DNA of 64,000 bases from contig OX465284.1 in the NCBI GenBank assembly GCA_949987705.1, positions 115,737,163-115,801,162 of the forward strand, given 5' to 3'. Of this stretch, positions 35,401 to 48,316 are shown piece by piece (positions within the stretch are counted from its first letter, which is position 1; every line of letters begins with the position of its first letter). Under the pieces are notes generated by a model. That model had not been told where the DNA came from. It ran no database searches and saw only the letters and a list, made by a program, of their open reading frames with translations. The translations under genes and the position numbers were made by a program. This stretch comes from Thereva unica (lineage: Eukaryota > Arthropoda > Insecta > Diptera > Therevidae).

Positions 35401-38400
35401 TGTCTCATGTTCGCATAAAATTTTTAACTACCTCTCCCCGGATTCAACAGGTGATGTCTGGCAATTTGGAGACCTTGAAAAACTTTTAGTGTGCAGTTCT
35501 TTGACATACACGACGAGTATACACGCAGCGCATTTTAAAGGATTTTAACTACATAAGCTTTATTGGTGATAAAAAAAAAACTTTTTTTTTGTTTCAATCT
35601 ACTTAAAATTTTTGTGGCATTTCGCTGAAAGTGACGAAAGTGAAAGATATGGGATAAATGGAGAGTTTGGGTAACTTTGGAGAGTTTTAAGGTAGTTTTA
35701 AATTATTGCCAAACTATGTATATAATTGCAAATACGCTATGATTATAAGATGGGTTTCATTCTTCTTTCAATGCTTCTGGATGCTTTCCACTTTTTGATC
35801 GCAATGAAGGACAATGGAAAAATTTCGCTGCAGTGAATTGCGCCCGGTGCAAGTGCACCATTTGTCAATATGAAAGCGCCGCCTGTGTTTAAGTGCAATT
35901 ACCATCTTGTGGTATTGGAAAGAGCAGAGAATATTTCGCCAAGCCGCGGTTGAACCTCGTTTTCATTTGATTTAGAATAATCGCAATGCCTATCCGAGAA
36001 GCAGCTTCCTGGAGAGTGAACTTCCATTATGATTTTACTGGTTTCGTCCAAATTCCTTTCCAACCCTTCTCATTTGTTTCCGAAATATTCGGTATTCTGC
36101 AGAATTTCGCCGACTACGACACCCTTGTTCCTCCTGGCCTTGAAGTTCTCCCTAGCAGATGAGTTGTCGCCCTTCATTACTTAATTTAAGACCCTTCTAG
36201 CATCCCTCTGCCGCACTATCAGAATGTATGATCGTGGTTCTCTACTGACATAGGAGACAAGGCCGGCTTGGTTTTTTTTTGCGCCCGGTGCTGTAAGCCA
36301 TATTATTTTTTGGTCGCAGTGAAGGTCAATGGACAAAGGCACAAACACTTAAATATTCATTTTATTAGATCCAACGTAAATGCTCCGATAAAATTATATT
36401 GTGTAATTTCTTCCGCCCCGATTCACATAAGTTCGGGGACAGATGTACAGAATATTTTATCGAGATAATAAATTGGAAGTTTAAATTTTTTTTAAATTTA
36501 ATTTCTGTAATTGCGCCCCTGTGCAAGTGCACGGTTATCACCTATGAAAGCACCGCCCCTGAGTATGTGGCTTATGCCTCTACTCCGATTCCCGTCAAAC
36601 AATCCAATAAATGTCAAATCGAAAAAGTAATAGTCCGATTCTCGATTGTAGTAAACTGATTGCAGTAGATGACAGTTCACGATTGAATTTAGATGGTCGA
36701 TGGCTTGTGTTGTATTTATTTTATTTCGAAAACAACATTGCCATGCGACTTCCTTTGAAAAAATCATGTGTTCAGTTGCAATGGCGGCATTTTTTGTTCG
36801 ATTCGACTGTTATGGAATACCAATCACAATTTACAATCGAATCAGCTTTCGATTGATGAATCTAATTTCGTACTAGGGGTCTTAGAGGTTTGGCAGAAAA
36901 CGCGAGCATATCATTTACGTCCGTTCTTAATATTCTTATTATTCGATGGCTTCTTCCTCCAATACAGTTCCTTATGTTAGGGAGTTTTTTTCATCAGCCT
37001 TAACATCCTCTTCGTCTTTCCACCTTAACTGTGGTTCGTCAACTGATCTTTTCCCATCTGGTAGTAGATTCAAAGTTGTTTGTAGGGCATACTGATAGAA
37101 AGCCGGCTCTAAACATGTTGTAAACGTTTCATTCGAATTTTGTTTTCCAACGATTGAGTCAACATCGACATCAGCCCGAACGTGTCCAAACACGAACATT
37201 TGGCGCTTGACATTGGGCACTCGTAGTTCGAGCATCGGCCACACGTTGCGTCCTACCATCAAGCGTCCCACGTTGGAGGATGATCATAGCATCGTGTAGA
37301 GCCGGCTAAAAAGTGATCTGTCTACAGTATTCATTCTTTCATTCACGTCTATCGTTTCATCGGTTTCTTCGCTGACTGTGGATTGGTTCTGAAAGTGCTA
37401 CATTTTTTCCCAAAAAGAACATTGTAAGCCAATCGCTGAAAATATGATATGTCCAACTTCTAGGTACTCGACCTTCATGAAATGTATAATAACTGGCCAC
37501 GACACATGGACATACGAGTACGACATGCAAACAAGTCAACAGTTTTCAGAATGGTGCCGTGAAAACGAGCCGATACCTAAAAAAACAAGAAAAAATCGCT
37601 CCAAAACAATGTAATACTGTGAACTTTGAATTCCCTCCTTGGGACAAACTTTTAATACTAATAAAGAAAAATACTAGTAGTTGGATGTCATAAAGTTCGT
37701 TTGGACGGGACTATCGGTTGCACCCGGTTCTGTTTTTCAAAAGAAAATGAATGGTTTTTGCATCACTATAATGTACCATTGTACTTAAACGATTTTCTTG
37801 GTCAAAAACTCGACAAATCTGCTTGAACAAGCACCGTTCTGGTCTGATATGGCCCCGTGCGACTTTTCCTGTTTCCGAAGATAAAATAACCAGTTCGACG
37901 AAGGCCATTCGATTAAAAAGTCGTTGAAGGAGTTGAAGTTCATGCTTCAATCAGACAACCAAAAATGTATGGAAGGTTGTGTCATGCCCTAGTACAGTTG
38001 TATTGAGCTAGATAGTGTCTACTTTGAAGGTAACAAACTAAATTTATATTTACTCTACATATACGATAATCTGATCAATTTCTTTGCACATATTTATTGC
38101 CGAATACGAATGCGAGTGTTGTTTGAAAGGAGCTGTATCCGTGCTTAAAAGTTATTAGTGTGGAAATGAAGCAATTTTTGTACAACCAATTTTTAGAAAA
38201 ATTTGACTTAGGACTCTTCTTGGCTTGGGACTTAGGTCTTATTGCTAAGAATCAATAGTTCGAGTTGCCTTTTTCTTCTACGTTGTTAGAATTGTGTTTT
38301 TAATTAGTTAAACATATTGGTGACTCTTTTTGAAAATAGACCAAACTTATTATAAACCTAGTTACTAATGCTAAACTCTTGATCTCTATCTTTACAGCCT

Positions 38401-41400
38401 TCCACCAATATCATCAACAACGAAATCCTTTGCTAATTTCAAGCTTGAGCCAAACCTAAGTGCCAAGGATTTCGGCAATAGCCAATCAGAAAATGGTGAT
38501 TACCTACAATCACCAAAGAAGCCACAAAAACGAGTGCAATTCCACGACTCGCTCAATGGCTTCATGAAAACCAAAGAATATTCAAATTTTGCCTTGAAAC
38601 ATAAGAAGCAGCACGATGCCCAAGATAAATCGATCAGTAGCAGCCTCGATGACGATGACAATGTACCAGAAGTATTGGACTGTCGAATTGCTGAAAAGAT
38701 AAAGAACGAACTGGAGCAGAAAACGGCAAATGACTGCGACAAATTTATAGATGACAGCTTCAACTGCAGCAAGGGTGCTATTTGTCTGAAGAAGACGAAA
38801 GATTTTCGAGTGTTCGGTAGAAGTGATGACGAAGAAGAAGATGAAGATGATGACGATGATGAGAATGAGGATGATGACGGGGAAGATGAAGATGATCCTA
38901 ATAGTAAGTTTAGAATACGAGATCGATCGCAGAAGAAGATTGATATACGAAAGGCTCCATTAAATGGAAGATTGAATGATGACAATGAGGATGATACTAA
39001 AAACGACTCAAGGCTAAAGGGGGACGACAATGACTATGATGAAGAAGAAGAGCTGATTGATAGCACAAAATTCAACGGAATGCGAATAAGTCAAGCATGT
39101 CGAGATTGTTCAATTGCACACGACTACGAGGAATGTCCGTTCCGAAGCTCTATAGATTTCATAAGAGATTGCATTGATCTGCAGACTTGGAGGCAACAAT
39201 ATGGACCAGATCCGAACTTAAGGCCTCAAAACGATGATCAAATTGGTGAAGATGATGATGACTCGACACACAGTTCGGAAAATATACGACAAACACCGAA
39301 GCCTCCGCCTCAAGATACAATATCATATTCAGAAGCGTCGCTACCGCCACAATTCGAGCTGCGGAATATTACGCCTGAGCTTGTTGGCATCGTCAGCAAA
39401 ATAGACATTCCGAAATTCACTCGGCTTGGTCCGCTTATCGGAGATCTAGTTCAAGTCAGTGATATTCCCGACGATTGCAACATGCGAAATATTTTCGAGA
39501 TTTTCAATGGAGCAAAGTCCGAGTTTATATCGACCGAAAATCGAAATTCCTCGAACTGGCTCAGGTACATAAGGCCCGCGGCTAGCTACGAAGAACGAAA
39601 CACAAATCTGGTGTGCATCGAGAGACGAGCCTTCTTTGTCACTTGCACCGAAGTAAAAATTGGCTGTGAACTTCTTTACTGGAGTGATGAGTGCAACTCA
39701 GCTTGGCAGAAGAAGCACTCAGACAAGACGAGTATTAATATTATATGTTATACTACATCAAATCACCTAACCATTAACCCATTTTCAGATTGCGGAGGAT
39801 GCAACGTTAAGTTCGAGCACCCACTGTACTATAGGACGCACTGTGCAATATTTCACGATCCAGCCTTCAGCTTAACGATACGAAAGTATCACTGCAAAAT
39901 ATGCGGCGAAGCCGTTTTAGGAAAAGAAAATATAATGAAGCACGCAGCCCAAATGCACGACGGAAAGGGCGCCTACCAGTGCCAGTTCTGCAAGAAGTTC
40001 TTCCTTCGTCTTAACTACTTAGAAATGCACCGAACTTACGGCTGCAGTGCCAATCCACAAAGGGCCCGACCGTTGTGCGATTTCTGTGGAAGGAAGTTCT
40101 GCCAGCCGCAGAAGCTTAAAGTCCACATAAAACGGATGCACAGTGGTACGGTCTTTACTTATAATTTCACTGAATTGAATCATTGAAACTTACTAATTTC
40201 GTTCTTTTGTTCTATTCAGATATGGCTGAAGTTTTAAGGGATTTTCAGTGTAAACTTTGTTCAAAACTTTTAGGCTCAAGAGCGGCTCTTCAGAGACACT
40301 CAAAGGAGGTGCACAGTAGAAATTCAGCCGTTGTTAGCTGCCCAAGATGCCAGAAGCTATTCCAGAATAGAAGCAATCTTAAGATACATATGCTGACGCA
40401 TTCTGGAGTTAGGCCATTCAAGTATTTTGAATCCTTATTATAATTTGAATTGCGATATTTGGTTAATTTTGGAATTTTTAATTACAGGTGTGCAGAGACC
40501 GAATGTAGTGCGGCGTTTACAACGAAGCAGTGTCTTCAGTTTCATTATAAAAAGGTGCATAATTACACACAGGAGCAAATGCCGAAGATTGAAAGAAGTG
40601 TTGCGTATACGTTTGATGCTTATTCTGGTGGAATGAAAGTTGATTTCTTAGGTAATATGTCTTTTTATATTCTCTAGGTAAATTCGACTTGTCTTTGAAG
40701 TGTCAAACAGATTTTTCACACGTTTAAATTCAATATACAAAAAAAACAACAATGTACACCCACAAGCGCAATCATGTGATTGCATATTTTCATAAAGTAT
40801 ATTTGTGCCAAACTCTGTAATCATTCTTTTGTTAATCGACCCCTGAAATTGCTGCATATGGACTTCGTCTTCTAAACTGAAACCACATTTCTCGTTCAAA
40901 ATGATACTTCAAGGAACAATCACGGTAAAATATTGTTCAATTCTGCTTAGTTAACGTTAGCTACGTTATATGCCGACCAATCCTCTAAATCTATAAAGCA
41001 TTGCTGGTCCAACAGAGTATGTAAGAATGCAAATCAAAAAGAATTCCTTCAATGTCAATATATCTAGGCAAGAAATATATTCAACCTTATGGTTTCAGAG
41101 CCAACACAATAGCAGACCGGCCTCGATGGCACCTCGATAGAAGTTAAGGTGCCCTAATAACATTCCAGAGGTCAGAGCTCTAATCTCTCGCATGGTCCTC
41201 AAATGGTCCTTCATATTTCTGCCTTTGTTGCTAAAATATCATTTCTTCTTGTGTTCAGATATTCCCATTTTCTCTGTTGTACTATCTGTGATCATAGCGA
41301 GGAAAACAGTGTATTGGCGTTGTCTTATTTTCATTCATCTCTCTGAGTTGCGCTTACTGTTCGAGTTTGTTCAGTTCAGTTCAATGGCACTACAGCCCAA

Positions 41401-44400
41401 ATCGAGCCTTCTGCTTCTACGGTTTCAAACCATCTTTTCCTCGGTCGTCCTGCTGGCCTATCACCTGTCACCGATTATGATTCCCTTATATATCTTCTTC
41501 ACTGCGTTGTTTTCCTCCATTCGCTCCACATGACCTACCCATCGTAGTCTACTTATTTTGATATAGTTGACGATGTCTATCTCTTTAAAGATTTGGTGCA
41601 GTTCGTCATTGTATCTGATTCTCCAGATGCCGTTTACGTTTAATGGGTCAATAATGTGTCTTAAGATTTTTCTCTCAAAAAGGTCATGAGAGGTGTGGAC
41701 CATAACAAGCCACAGGCCTTATAAGAGATTTGTATAGGTAAAATTTAATTTTCCTGTGTAACTCTCTCAATTGAAGTACTTTCTATGCTATCTATCGTGA
41801 AGTTGGTCCTTAGGCGTGTCCTTTCTGATCTAGTCTACAACATTGCTTTAATTGTTAAATCCATTAATTTTAACTCCATGTTTTTAGCGGCGTTATCTAG
41901 ACTTATGGAGCATGCCTTCGCTAGGGCATGCTTCTCCTAGGGCGCATACTTCTGCTGGGGCGTGTATGTTGATTATGGACAGATTGTGGAATCGCATATT
42001 CTTCCACTGATACCTTTTAAATCGACGATGCTCGATTTAATTGAATTTTTCACCAAAAATACCACTACAAATTCTTTGCTCGTTGATGCTATTCCACTGG
42101 AAAACATTGTGCTCTGAGTTCTGCAATCTTGTTATTATTATTTTGCTATCTGGTCGCTTGCAATGCTGCTACTTTTACTCGATATCTCTTGAGTTCGTCC
42201 CTACTTTTCACTCCTCCTACTCTATTTAGCGTCCTTACATTCCATGTAATCAATCCGTGTTCCATATTTCGTTGCCTAAGTCGTTGGCGTGCAATCCGTC
42301 CAATCCGAGGCCTTTCTGAAGGTTCCGTGACATCGGTTTTTTTGAGACTAGATTGTTAGCCTAGTGCCCAACCTGTATGAACAGTTTTTCCGCGCTGAAC
42401 ATTCGCGTGCAGTAACGGCAAGAACTACCTAAGACTTCATTAATTGAGGATATGAGGCGGTTCCCTTTGAACAGCTACTCACAATAAATAGGGAAAGTAG
42501 GAGCAAGGTAGAGCAGTGTGGCATTCTACTCTAGCTTGAATAAAGACAGCACACTGCTCAATCTATTCTTTTTCATAAAATTAAGCATTCTGTCTGATAT
42601 TGCCCTATGAAATAACTAATGCTGTCAAAGATTAAGTGTCTGGCCTATGAACTTTCTAAATCTAGTTTTTGTTATTACACTTACAACCACCCACCCTGCT
42701 TCAGGCCCTGGTTTCCTTAAGCAGGTTTTCCAATGCGTCACAATTAGTTTTCTTAGACTTTTCTCTCTCCTTCTAGTTTATGCTCTAACACCATTTTCAT
42801 TGGATTGTCCTCTTAACTGCGTTAGCTATGCCCAATTCATCTTTATCTGTTCATCGTTATTTCTTTAGCAGTCTTAGGTTTTCCATATCAATCGTGTAAT
42901 TCAATATTTTCGGATCCATAAAGGGGAAAGCATCTTCCTAAAATGAGAATATCATCTGAATATGTCACAATATGGATAAATCTATTGAATACTAACATGA
43001 TTAGGGAATCTCTTTCGAATCTCTTTCGAATCGCTTTCTCAAGTGCTATTCTAAATAACAAATATGAGAGACCATCTTCTTGATCTACTCTTCCAGGTGG
43101 TTTTAAATTCTGTTGATCTTTAAATCTTGTATTTTATGATCGTTATTAGTATTTCTTGTTTCTACTCCATCCTCCACTATCTAAAAGAAAATAATTCCAT
43201 GCAAATTAGATTTTGTTTCTGCCAGTAATAATGGTTCAAGCTTAATATATAATAGTATATAAACTTTAACCTCTTAAATATTCATAAAAACATATTCTAA
43301 CATGGCCCATACATTTCTATAATTAAACTTATCAATAAAATTCCACAGAACAAGCACCACGAAGACGACGAAAAAGCCTTGAGGATCAAAATTCAATCTT
43401 AAGCTCAAGCATGTTAGACAGCAAGAGCGAAACTGATTTCTCCGATGATAATCTGTTCGAAAACATTAAGAAATCAGGTAAATCGATTAAAGACTTGTGT
43501 AGAAACGAGACAAATCTATCATTATTATCAACAAAAATCACATCAATGTTTGGCAAAGATGTCGGTGGTGGCAAGAAGCGAAAAAGAAAATTCCGTGCCC
43601 AAAGCCCAAAGGATGGCAACACTGTCGACGACGAGGAAAGCCAAGACGACCGACTAGATCAGGCTAGGAGAAAACAAAATGCACAATTAAGTTTAGTTGA
43701 ATCGTTTTTATCAACAACAGCACAACGTTTAAACACAACAAACATGGATGAGCCAAAGATGCCAGACTCAGAGCTTCCACATGAAACTGACAATAATTAT
43801 AGACATGGGTCGAACTCGAAGGATTCATCGAATAACACCTGCCAAAACTTGGTTGTGAGCAAAGGTAGTAAAAAATGGATTAGTGATGATGATAGACACT
43901 TAAGAGAGAGCTGCGGCGATGATCCTGGGAAGATATTACCGAATCGTGACTTTATAACTAGATTCATGATGAATAACACTGATCAGAATCAAATAAATCA
44001 CGAGGAGGATGAGAACTCGTCGTTTTTAGATGTTGTCGACTCGAACAATCCGGGTCCAATGTCGCAGTTCCATGAGACTAATGATAATCAGCCACAGTTG
44101 CACATGAATCACATAGCTCATCCGCAATCCTTTATTAGTTCTTTCTATAACAATACTAATCCAAGACTGACTGCTGGTAGCGCCACCTCGACATCCGCCA
44201 GTATGCTGGTGGAGGCGGCGCTTAATTCGGTGGGAAATATAATCGAGAACGAGGCTAACGACTTGAAGGTGAGTTTGTTGTGTGATATCACATCATTTCA
44301 ATCATTAAAAATGATTTTATTCCTTGCAGTGCCCGAACAGCTCCACATTGGACAGCGACAGTAACATAAATGCTCAAATTGATGTCGACACGAACAGATT

Positions 44401-47400
44401 CGGTGGCGGTATTAACAATATCGATAATCTCGAGAACGAAATAAAAATGATGAAGAACCTAAACAACTTCCCAATGCAAATTCCACCACTGCCAATGTTC
44501 CCGAACTCCAATAACATTAGCTCATGTAACATATCTCCAGATACCTCAACCAACAATCCAAACAACAATAACAGCAGTAATCAGAACAACAACGACATAG
44601 ATGTAGACTCGGGCTCTACACCTCGCGGCCAACAGATTGCCGATTCGGATGGTTTTTCGAATCATCACCAGACACCACCTTCACCGCAGGTTATATCGCC
44701 AGGAAGGGATTATACAATATTTGGTTCGGAAAACGGTGGCAATCCGCCAGCCAGCAACAACATATCATCATCATCACCACTTCCATCGATACAGCAGCGG
44801 CGAGCTTATCCGGAACATGAGCTTATATCACCAGCATCGTCACCGGCAATACCGAGGTACGATTTTAATAGTGAAATGTGTAGGAAGCGGGAGCAGCAAG
44901 ATGAACGTGGACATAACTTATCGGCACAGAATCAATTGTCTAGTGATGAGGAGAATAGTATAATCGCACAAAATAGGTGAGTGTATTTTTAGAGTTGTTT
45001 CTTTCAGTTGTTCACGTGGCAAGCGGTCATCATCCATTCGGCAAACATATCCAAAACGACGTCGGTTACGAAGTTAACGTCATATCGAACTCCGAGTCGT
45101 CCATCGAATGCTTCACGCATAATCGCGTCGTCAAAACATTGAAGAGAAGTGGCGAAGCTACGTCTCCCTGTCGAACACCCGTTTGAATCGGGAACTCCTC
45201 AGATAAGTCACTTCGAATACGAACGCTGCTGGTTGAGCCATCGTACGAAGCTGGATGATTCTCAATGGCATGTGTACGGTTTCCAAGACTCTCCACAAGC
45301 TGTTCCAATCAATGCAATCGAAACCGGATTTGAAATCGATGAAAACGACGAGAGTTCGTTTGCCGCAACGAATTCTTTCATCCAATATCTGACGGAGTGC
45401 GAATATTTGATCAATGCATCCTCGATGTGCTTTTACAATAAACAAGATTTCAAACCATTTGAAGCTTTTAATAAAGCGCAGAGGTCAAGAATACCAGTCT
45501 TTTGCAGCTCTCTCAATCCATCAAATAAAGATGAGCCGAGGAAGCTCCCTCTTTTCGCGAGGGCCAGACATGTACAGAGAAGTCGGGTTACAGCACTGAC
45601 ATATAGTAATGGACTGCTAAATGAACAAAATCCCATGCAAAAAAGTGGCACCAAAAACTATTGCTGCCTCACTCCCACGTTAAATTCCTATGAACTGTAA
45701 TCGTCAGCGCATGTCAGCGATGTAAACATAATTAGAGAAAAATAGACAGGTATAGTTTTCGTTTTTCTGTCTCACTCTTGAGCTATTTTGAAAACTTCGT
45801 TAAACAGGGGAAATAACCGTCACAGTTTTGAGATAAATACATTTATTTAATGGAAAAACTGCTGGTAAATAAAAATGAGTGATGGAAATATATTTCTATT
45901 AATTATTACAGACATTTTATCACTTATTTCCTCTTAAATTCGAAGATTTTTTTTTGTATACGTAAAAAAGGTTTTCTATATCTGGAGAAAAATGGTGCCA
46001 TTCAGCATCGTCAATCAGCAGTCCATTACTATATGTCAGTGGGTTACAGGTTCTTCCTCATCTTCATTACCACAACTTCTGCATAAGTCGTTGTGGGGGA
46101 TTCCCAAACTTTCAGCTTGCGTGCCAAAGGGACAGTGACCAGTCAGCACATTCACTACATAGCTTATCTCTTTTTTGTTCAACTGAACAAGAGATTTTGA
46201 AGGCTTCGCGTCCAAAGTCGGCCATATTGTGTGAAGAGTGCGGCACATTGAGTGGCAATCTCTCACAGAGACCCGAAAGAGCTCAGAACAGTCGTGAACG
46301 TTGCAACCCCAGAATTAAGAACCTTGAGGGTCACTTGGCTATCTGATAGAATACATATATTCTATGAGATATATTATTTACTTCCGCCTAGAAGGCGCTG
46401 CAATTGTCAGATAGACGAAGAGAGATATCTATATTCCATGCCACTGAGAAGACACCCCAACCAACGCTGTTCTCAATTTTAGAGCCATCTGTGTAGATAC
46501 AGAATAACCCTTCTTCTTCTTTTCTTCTTTGATCCGTTAGCTGGCGGTCCGAGTGGGACGTCCCCGCAACAAATACGCTGCTGTCGGTGCCACTGGGTTT
46601 CGAACTCTATTTACGATTCGCTTCCATTCTTGCCGGTTTTTGGCGACGTCTCGAGCTTCGGTCCAGTCATCTTCGGCCGGAATGATGGTACCGAAACCTT
46701 TCTCCTAGGTGCACGTTAATTGTAGTGCAGTCTAGGTTGTCCGCAGCGATGGCGAATGAGGAACCACATGCATATGGTGCGCACTAAAGAGAAGCCTTTG
46801 TCCTGGCGACTGCTAGGCTGCCATTTGCTCGGCATATATGCCCAAAGGAATTAGATGCAATAAGACACCCAGGGCAGCTGTTGAGGTGCTTTTTATTGCA
46901 CCACTAATAAACAGCTCATCTGCTCTTTGGACCCCTTCCAGTATCTTACGATACGTAACCTTCTGCAATGCAGTCCACCACACTAATATGGCATGCATAA
47001 GTATAGGTCTGATTACAGCTGTACAACCAGTGGACGATGCGGGGTTTAAGGCACCAATTCACTCCGATCGTTCTTTCGGCATAAGAACAACATCCCCCGC
47101 CGCCTGAACCCCCACAACCCTTAACCTATCCCCCTAACTAAGCTTGCTGCTAGACAATGCACCATGACGTGACAAACGACATGACGGACTGGTAGTACAA
47201 AGGTTGATTCCTGAGCTTAGCACTATCACATAAAGAAAAAATAAGAAGAGGGCAATTTTGGCCTTACTAGCTCTCTCTAAAATATTCGGCCTCCACGTTA
47301 GTTTCCTATCCAGTATGAGAGCTAGAAATTTCGCATCCTCCTTAAGTTGCGGTCTTTCATTGCAGAGTCTGAGAGAAGGAAAATCTATGTTCCTTGTAAA

Positions 47401-48282
47401 GAGCAATACTTTAGTCTAAGCTGGGATAACGCCATAGACCCTATGTAGTAGCCCGATGATCAAGAGTGTCCTCGTTGCATGATATCTCTTATTGTTGAGA
47501 TGTACTTGTCGGTCACCACCAGCACAATATCATCAGCATAGACCACCGTGGTCCACCCAGACTCCCTTAGGGTTATCAACAATTCGTTGACTGTTAAATC
47601 CTGGTACTCTTGCACCCACATATTCTCCTTAACCTATCCTATCCTTCTAGTAAGCTTACTACTAGACATTGCAGCATGAGGGTGAATCCTAAGCTTAGAC
47701 TTTCACATAGAAAAATTGCATTCATTGATAGAACCGTCGACCATACAACGTGGCTCCACAAGAAAAACGGGGCAAACTCTAAAACACTTTTTGTCTACTA
47801 TACTCGAAAGATTTGTTTAAATTTAAAGCCTAATCTCACAATGCCACCATTTATATGTCATTTTATCCTGTTTAGAACGACGTTAACTTATTTAAGCTAA
47901 ATTGTTTTAATACAATTTTTTTATTTATTATAACTTTGCCTATTTATTATAAATTATTAACAAACTCAAATTTGTTTTAGCACAAACAGTGGTGAAGAAA
48001 TGAGAATGAAGTTCACACCATCACAAATGGACATGATGTATTCAAAATACGAGAACGTCTCAAATCCTGGCATGAAGTACAACAATAATCAAGACTTAGA
48101 AGTTTCCGACTTCAGAAACAACGCACCAAATGACTTATCCGACCTGCAAGGCTTAGATATGACATCACGAGCGAATGCCGGCTCAAATTATCATCACAAT
48201 TTCCAGCTACCATCAACAACATCAACAAACATCGGATTAGGAAGATATCATCATCATATATACGATATCCTTTCAGAGCGTG

Positions 48283-48316
<34 letters not shown>

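Larger units (their letters stand above)
29848..38397. other. intron 1 of the PR-domain gene
   Basis: The 8.55-kb intron runs from GTAGTA to TTTACAG. It holds a gypsy end (31837-32420), a LINE RNase H piece (33070-33370), a CTG/TTG microsatellite (34650-34680), two TTGCGCCCGGTGC repeats (35801-35884, 36260-36558) and a mariner piece (37720-38030). The minus strand at 36972-37271 may be another LINE fragment. 29.9-31.8 kb and 33.4-35.8 kb are otherwise anonymous AT-rich DNA. Confidence 0.7.
44977..47980. other. intron 6 of the PR-domain gene
   Basis: The 3.0-kb intron runs from GTGAGT to TTTTAG and is nearly filled with LINE remnants on the minus strand (45000-45450 and 46036-47580) plus a plus-strand LINE end inside the second. 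46500-46740 is GC-richer and may be a further short insertion. 45700-46030 is anonymous AT-rich DNA. Confidence 0.6.

Noticed and set aside
36972..37271. Possible LINE C-terminus or host exon on the minus strand
   Set aside because: A GKRSVDEPQLRWKDEEDVK piece loosely resembles the RTE tail, but it is too short and divergent to call.
38500..39030. 176-aa serine-rich frame on the minus strand
   Set aside because: It is the antisense of the acidic Asp/Glu codons in exon 2 of the PR-domain gene.
41115..41185. Possible tRNA gene or SINE in intron 4
   Set aside because: The A-box region looks plausible but the B box is too degenerate and no cloverleaf closes.
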